Assembly (NCBI GenBank): GCA_036365145.1
Contig: JAEOAD010000026.1
Coordinates: forward strand, 2,919,501-2,983,500
Source of the DNA: Orientallactaga sibirica
Taxonomy: Eukaryota; Chordata; Mammalia; Rodentia; Dipodidae
Reading direction: 5' to 3'
Length of the DNA stretch: 64,000 bases
Made by a program: the position numbers and the translations under genes. Shown here piece after piece: positions 60,470-64,000 of this stretch; position 1 is the first letter of the stretch, and each line of letters starts with the position of its first letter. The notes below the pieces were generated by a model that worked only from the letters and a program-made list of their open reading frames with translations, had not been told where the DNA came from and did no database searches.

Positions 60470-61917
60470 CAGGGATAGGCCCGCTTCCAAGCCTCACCTT
60501 CCTGTCCACTCACTGGCTATGTGAGACGCTTTGATGGCGTGACAGGTCCCAGAGAGGAACCGTTAAAGGAGGAAGGATCTGTTCCAGCTCAAGGTCCCAG
60601 AGGCTCCCGTTCATGATCAGCTGGCTCCGCTGTGAGTAGAGGCAGGGTAAGGCAGAGAATCGCGGCCTGCAGGCTTTCTCCTCCTTCCCCTTTGGTTCCC
60701 CGCAGGCCCTGCCGTGGAATGCTGCTATCCACATCCGGGGCAGGTCACGCCTAAACCCTCTCTCTGCCATTCAGAATTGTGGAATTTATGGAGTTAAAGG
60801 AGCCATCACCTCCTGAGCACTTGCTCAACGCCCCTCAATCCTCCCTCCTGGCTTTCCCTCAATGTTTGCCAGGAATTCACTGAGCACCAGGCATGGCAGG
60901 CATTCAAAGATGTCTTCCTATCCCAACTCCCCTTCCTCCCTCCTCCGTCATCCCCTCCTTTCTCCGCCTCTCCCCTCCTTTCGTCCTCTGATGAACCCAG
61001 CAGACACGAGCTGGGTTTCCCCTACCAGGGAAGAGACTGGAGTGGTTGACAAACAGTATAGCAGTTCACAGGACAAAACCAAGCTTGCACACTTCTGCTC
61101 TCCACGTTTCATTCACTGAGCGCCGGGGGTGGGGACAGATCACAGCTCCGTGTGTATGACAATGGCACGCAGGGAGCAGGGCGGGTCCCCCCCCAGTTTC
61201 GGGCATCCCAGTTATTCAGCATTTGGGATGTATGTAGTCAAAGGGGAAAAGGTGTGGACTGACAATGAGCAGGGAAACTCACCAGGATTAATTCAGATTG
61301 CAATAAGATCTACGAAGAGAAGGGGTGGGAAGTGGGGGCGGGGGCATCCTGGAACAGGTGAGCTGATGCCACCAAGCCAGGCGAAGCCACAGATAACCAC
61401 AGCCCCCCGGCAGAGAATGTACAAAGGCAAGAGTGAATTTGGAATGTTTCAGAGGCAGCGGGCAGGAAATAATGTGTGCGGTCACACTGTAGTGAGGGAA
61501 GAAATGATAACGGATGTTGGACAGGACCATCCGGAGCCAGGAGCAAAAAGGCTTTATAGCCCATTAAAAGAGATTTGAGTCATGTTATCACCGTGATGGG
61601 AAGTCCCAGGTAGGTTTAAGCGAAGCTGTGCCTGATCTGATTTGATGTCATGAAAGGACTACCCACTGACTACTGAGGGTTCCTTTTTCCAACTTAAAAC
61701 ACAAAATCAGATCATGTGACCACTTCTGGGGGTGTCATCTGGTAGAGATCCTGATCCGGGGTTGGTCTGTGAGACGTGGTGGGACGTCTGCAGCAGCTGA
61801 CGTCCTACCTACAAATGAAGGAAGGTGTGGGACCACCTTCTGGACTGGAAGCCATAGAGCTAGTGTGACAAGAACCATGAGATATATAAAGAAGGGAGAT
61901 GATGGTCCAGCAAGGGT
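60470..61917. other. single-copy sequence, no gene recognised
   Basis: About 1.4 kb without SINEs. 60850-60915 (CCAGGAATTCACTGAGCACC) is faintly MIR/L2-like. A 149-codon plus frame (61129-61578) begins ATGGGGACAG-like text and shows no domain. Confidence 0.4.
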
Positions 61918-62106
61918 CAGGTTAAGGCACTTGCCTGTGAAGCCTAAGGACCCAGGCTCAATTCCCTAGAACCCATGTAAGCCAGATGCACATGGTGGCA
62001 CATGCATATGGAGTTCATTTGAAGTGGCTAGAGGCCTTGGCACACCCTTTCTCTCTTCTCTCTCTCTCTCTCTCTCTCTCTCCCTCCCTCCCTCTCAAAT
62101 AAATAA
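61918..62106 (+). mobile_element. DIP SINE, 5' truncated
   Basis: Begins at GGTTAAGGCACTTGCC. CT/CCCT tract and AAATAAATAAATA tail. Confidence 0.87.
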
Positions 62107-63145
62107 ATATATTAATGGGAGCTTCCTGAACCAACTGACCATCTCTGTGTCAAACTTAGAAATGAGGGAGAGACAGAGAGACACTCTCCTGACTTGGAGT
62201 GGACTTCTGTGTTGCTCGGGTTTATGCCTGGAGAGAAGAGCCATGTGATGATGTGTTTAATTGAAACTCCTTCCCCTCTGTGTGGTCACTCGTTTGTCTG
62301 TGTCCTCAAATCGTTAAAGGCAGGGACCATTGCACTGCTGAGGTCAGCTGGAGGGGAAAATTGGTACCTATACCTTCATTGATGGGTTGGTGCGCGTGTG
62401 GGTGGTTGGATGTGTGGTTTGATGGACAGCATCTGACCACAGCACTGAATGGACACGATAAAGAAAGGATCGGCTGAATGGAATGACTGCGATGGAGATT
62501 TTTAAGTGCCCTGCAAAGGAGAGCATTCAACTCAATGGCCACTGGGAACCCAGGGAGAAGACAGCCCATTATGAGCAAATTATTAACTTGCTGGAGTTCT
62601 GAAAGCCCCGGAATCCCGCCTGCACTAATTCCCAGTGGGAGCGTATTTAGCATGGCGCTCGACTGGCCGAGCCGTGGGCTGCGCGAGCTGAACAAGAACC
62701 ACAGACCACAGACTCTCATCTCCTCCGCCTTGAGCATGGCCTGAGGCTTGTGTGTGCAGAGGAGGAAGTCGGGGTGGGGAGGCCGATGTGCACCACGGGG
62801 TTGGATCAGACAGCCCTTTTCATGGTGAGGGATTTGTGACAGCTCTCCACCAGCTAGACCTGCCTCCTGCAGGGTTCTGTGGCTCTGCTGAGTGCAACCC
62901 AGTCACCCTGGGGCCACAAAGCGTGGATATGATGGTGGAGGAAAAGGGAAATCGTGGAACCCATCTTCCCTCCTGAATTTCGTTCTGCTCCGATTGGTGG
63001 GCTCCGAGCCCTAAGGGGCTGGGGTTGCCCAGGGAGGTCACTGGCCTTGGAAAGACCCAGAGCTGTTGCAGCCCCACAAGCCCATTACGTCCTGCCACCT
63101 GGAGGATGTGGCAAGTGGCAACAGCTCCTAAAGTAAATGTTGGGC
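62107..63145. other. single-copy sequence, conserved-element-like centre
   Basis: 62480-62720 (CCCATTATGAGCAAATTATT, AACTTGCTGGAGTTCTG, CACTAATTCCCAGTGGGAGC) resembles a conserved element. No exon recognised. Confidence 0.38.
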
Positions 63146-63290
63146 AGGGTGTGGAGACGCATGCTTGGAATCCATGAGCTCAGGAGGCGGAGGCAGGAGA
63201 GTTGCTGCTTTAAGTTCAAAACCAGCCTGGGCCACTAAATGAATTTCTGGGACAGCTTGGGTGACCATATCTGAGAGAAAAAGATAGAGA
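63146..63290 (+). mobile_element. B1 SINE, old
   Basis: GGGCAGGGTGTGGAGACGCA, AAAACCAGCCTGGGCC and CTGAGAGAAAAAG. Its tail leads into the (GATA)n. Confidence 0.72.
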
Positions 63291-63298
63291 GATGATAT

Positions 63299-63302
63299 AG
63301 AT

Positions 63303-63356
<54 letters not shown>

Positions 63357-63370
63357 AGATGGATAGATAG
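63299..63370 (+). repeat. (GATA)n microsatellite
   Basis: About 14 GATA units plus imperfect ends. Confidence 0.95.
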
Positions 63371-63446
63371 TAGCACCATCTTTGAGGCCAGAAAAATTTA
63401 AGCTGATACCCCAGCTTGGCTGTGTTCTTAAAAATCACACTGCCAG

Positions 63447-63652
63447 GGCTGGAGAGATGGCTAAGTGGTTAAGGCACTTGCCTGTGAAGCCTAAGGACCC
63501 AGATTCAATTGCCCAATACCCACTAAACCACAAGGTGGTTCATGAGTCTGGAGTTCGTTGGCAGTGGTTAGAGGCCCTGGTGCACCCATTCTCTCTTTCT
63601 ATCTGCCTCTTTCTCTCTCACTCTTTCTCTCAAATAAATGAAAAATTTTTAA
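63447..63652 (+). mobile_element. DIP SINE
   Basis: Standard copy with CT tract and AAATAAATG tail. Left target AAAAATCACACTGC (about 63430-63443). Confidence 0.88.
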
Positions 63653-63668
63653 GCTAACTTTTTAAACC

Positions 63669-63878
63669 TTTTTTTTTTATTTTAGAGAGAGAATTGGCAT
63701 GCCAGGGCCTCAGCCACTGCAATTGAACTCCAGATGCTTCAGCCACCTAGTGGGCATGTGCAACATTGCACTTTCCTCACCTTTGTACGTCTGCCTTACG
63801 TGGGATCTGGAGAATAGAACATGGGTCCTCAGGCTTGGCAGGCAAAGCGCCTTAACTGCTAAACCATCTCTCCAGCCC
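63669..63878 (-). mobile_element. DIP SINE, CACCTAGTGGGC-insert (V) subtype
   Basis: GCCACCTAGTGGGCATGTGC and GAATTGGCATGCC. Right target AAAATTCACACTGC (about 63894-63907) encloses both DIPs. Confidence 0.88.
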
Positions 63879-64000
63879 TAATTAAAAAAAAAAAAAAATT
63901 CACACTGCACCTCTAAACCTCCATTTGCTTCTGTGCCAAGTAAGAACATTATTTTCTCCCTAATAAAGATTGAAAAAGAGTTAAATGAGGTAATGGATGC

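Overview
The window is vertebrate nuclear DNA, almost certainly from a rodent and most likely a jerboa (Dipodidae, Jaculus-like). It carries dozens of B1 elements (7SL-derived, with the A-box, 'TTTAATCCCAGCAC' and the split-B-box core) and more than 60 copies of a tRNA-derived SINE. That SINE reads 'GGCTGGAGAGATGGCTTAG', then a 'GGTTCGATTCC' B box, a 'GGAGTTCGTTTGCAGTGG' body, a (CT)n tract and AATAAATAAA. Its layout is that of the B2-superfamily SINE I know from jerboas as DIP, and that name is used here from memory without a database check. ID, B1-dID-like and B4-like SINEs and rodent-style MaLR LTRs agree with a rodent source.

No protein-coding exon or RNA gene could be recognised. The open frames are short, unspliced and mostly run through SINEs, CT tracts or simple repeats. 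The window is best read as intergenic or intronic sequence, with single-copy islands of roughly 0.3-1.8 kb between repeat clusters.

The repeats fall into age layers. The oldest are MIR and L2 fragments, two MER20-like elements in opposite orientation, and a Tigger7-like DNA transposon at about 57.49 kb. Next come B4-like and ID elements, MaLR-type LTRs (several with intact 5-bp target duplications) and one MaLR LTR with internal sequence (52.4-55.5 kb). There is also a piece of L1 3' UTR and a piece of L1 ORF2 endonuclease (31.3-33.3 kb). The youngest layer is DIP and B1, which sit inside the older elements.

The main structural theme is serial SINE insertion into one target. In at least ten clusters, two or three SINEs are separated or jointly flanked by copies of the same 9-17 bp target sequence. 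The clearest is 43.68-44.36 kb, where three SINEs are separated by four copies of AAAAGTCAGGTG inside an old B4-like element. The DIP copies sort into at least five subtypes: standard; a long type; a long type with an extra non-tRNA 3' tail; a type with an insert inside the B box; and a type with a CACCTAGTGGGC insert. The tailed type carries another SINE at the same tail position in all three copies seen.

Other notable points are a 144-bp tandem duplication of an old MIR, an exact 62-bp tandem duplication touching a DIP insertion, long purine-rich microsatellites, and several single-copy stretches that look like conserved non-coding elements and need alignment to test.
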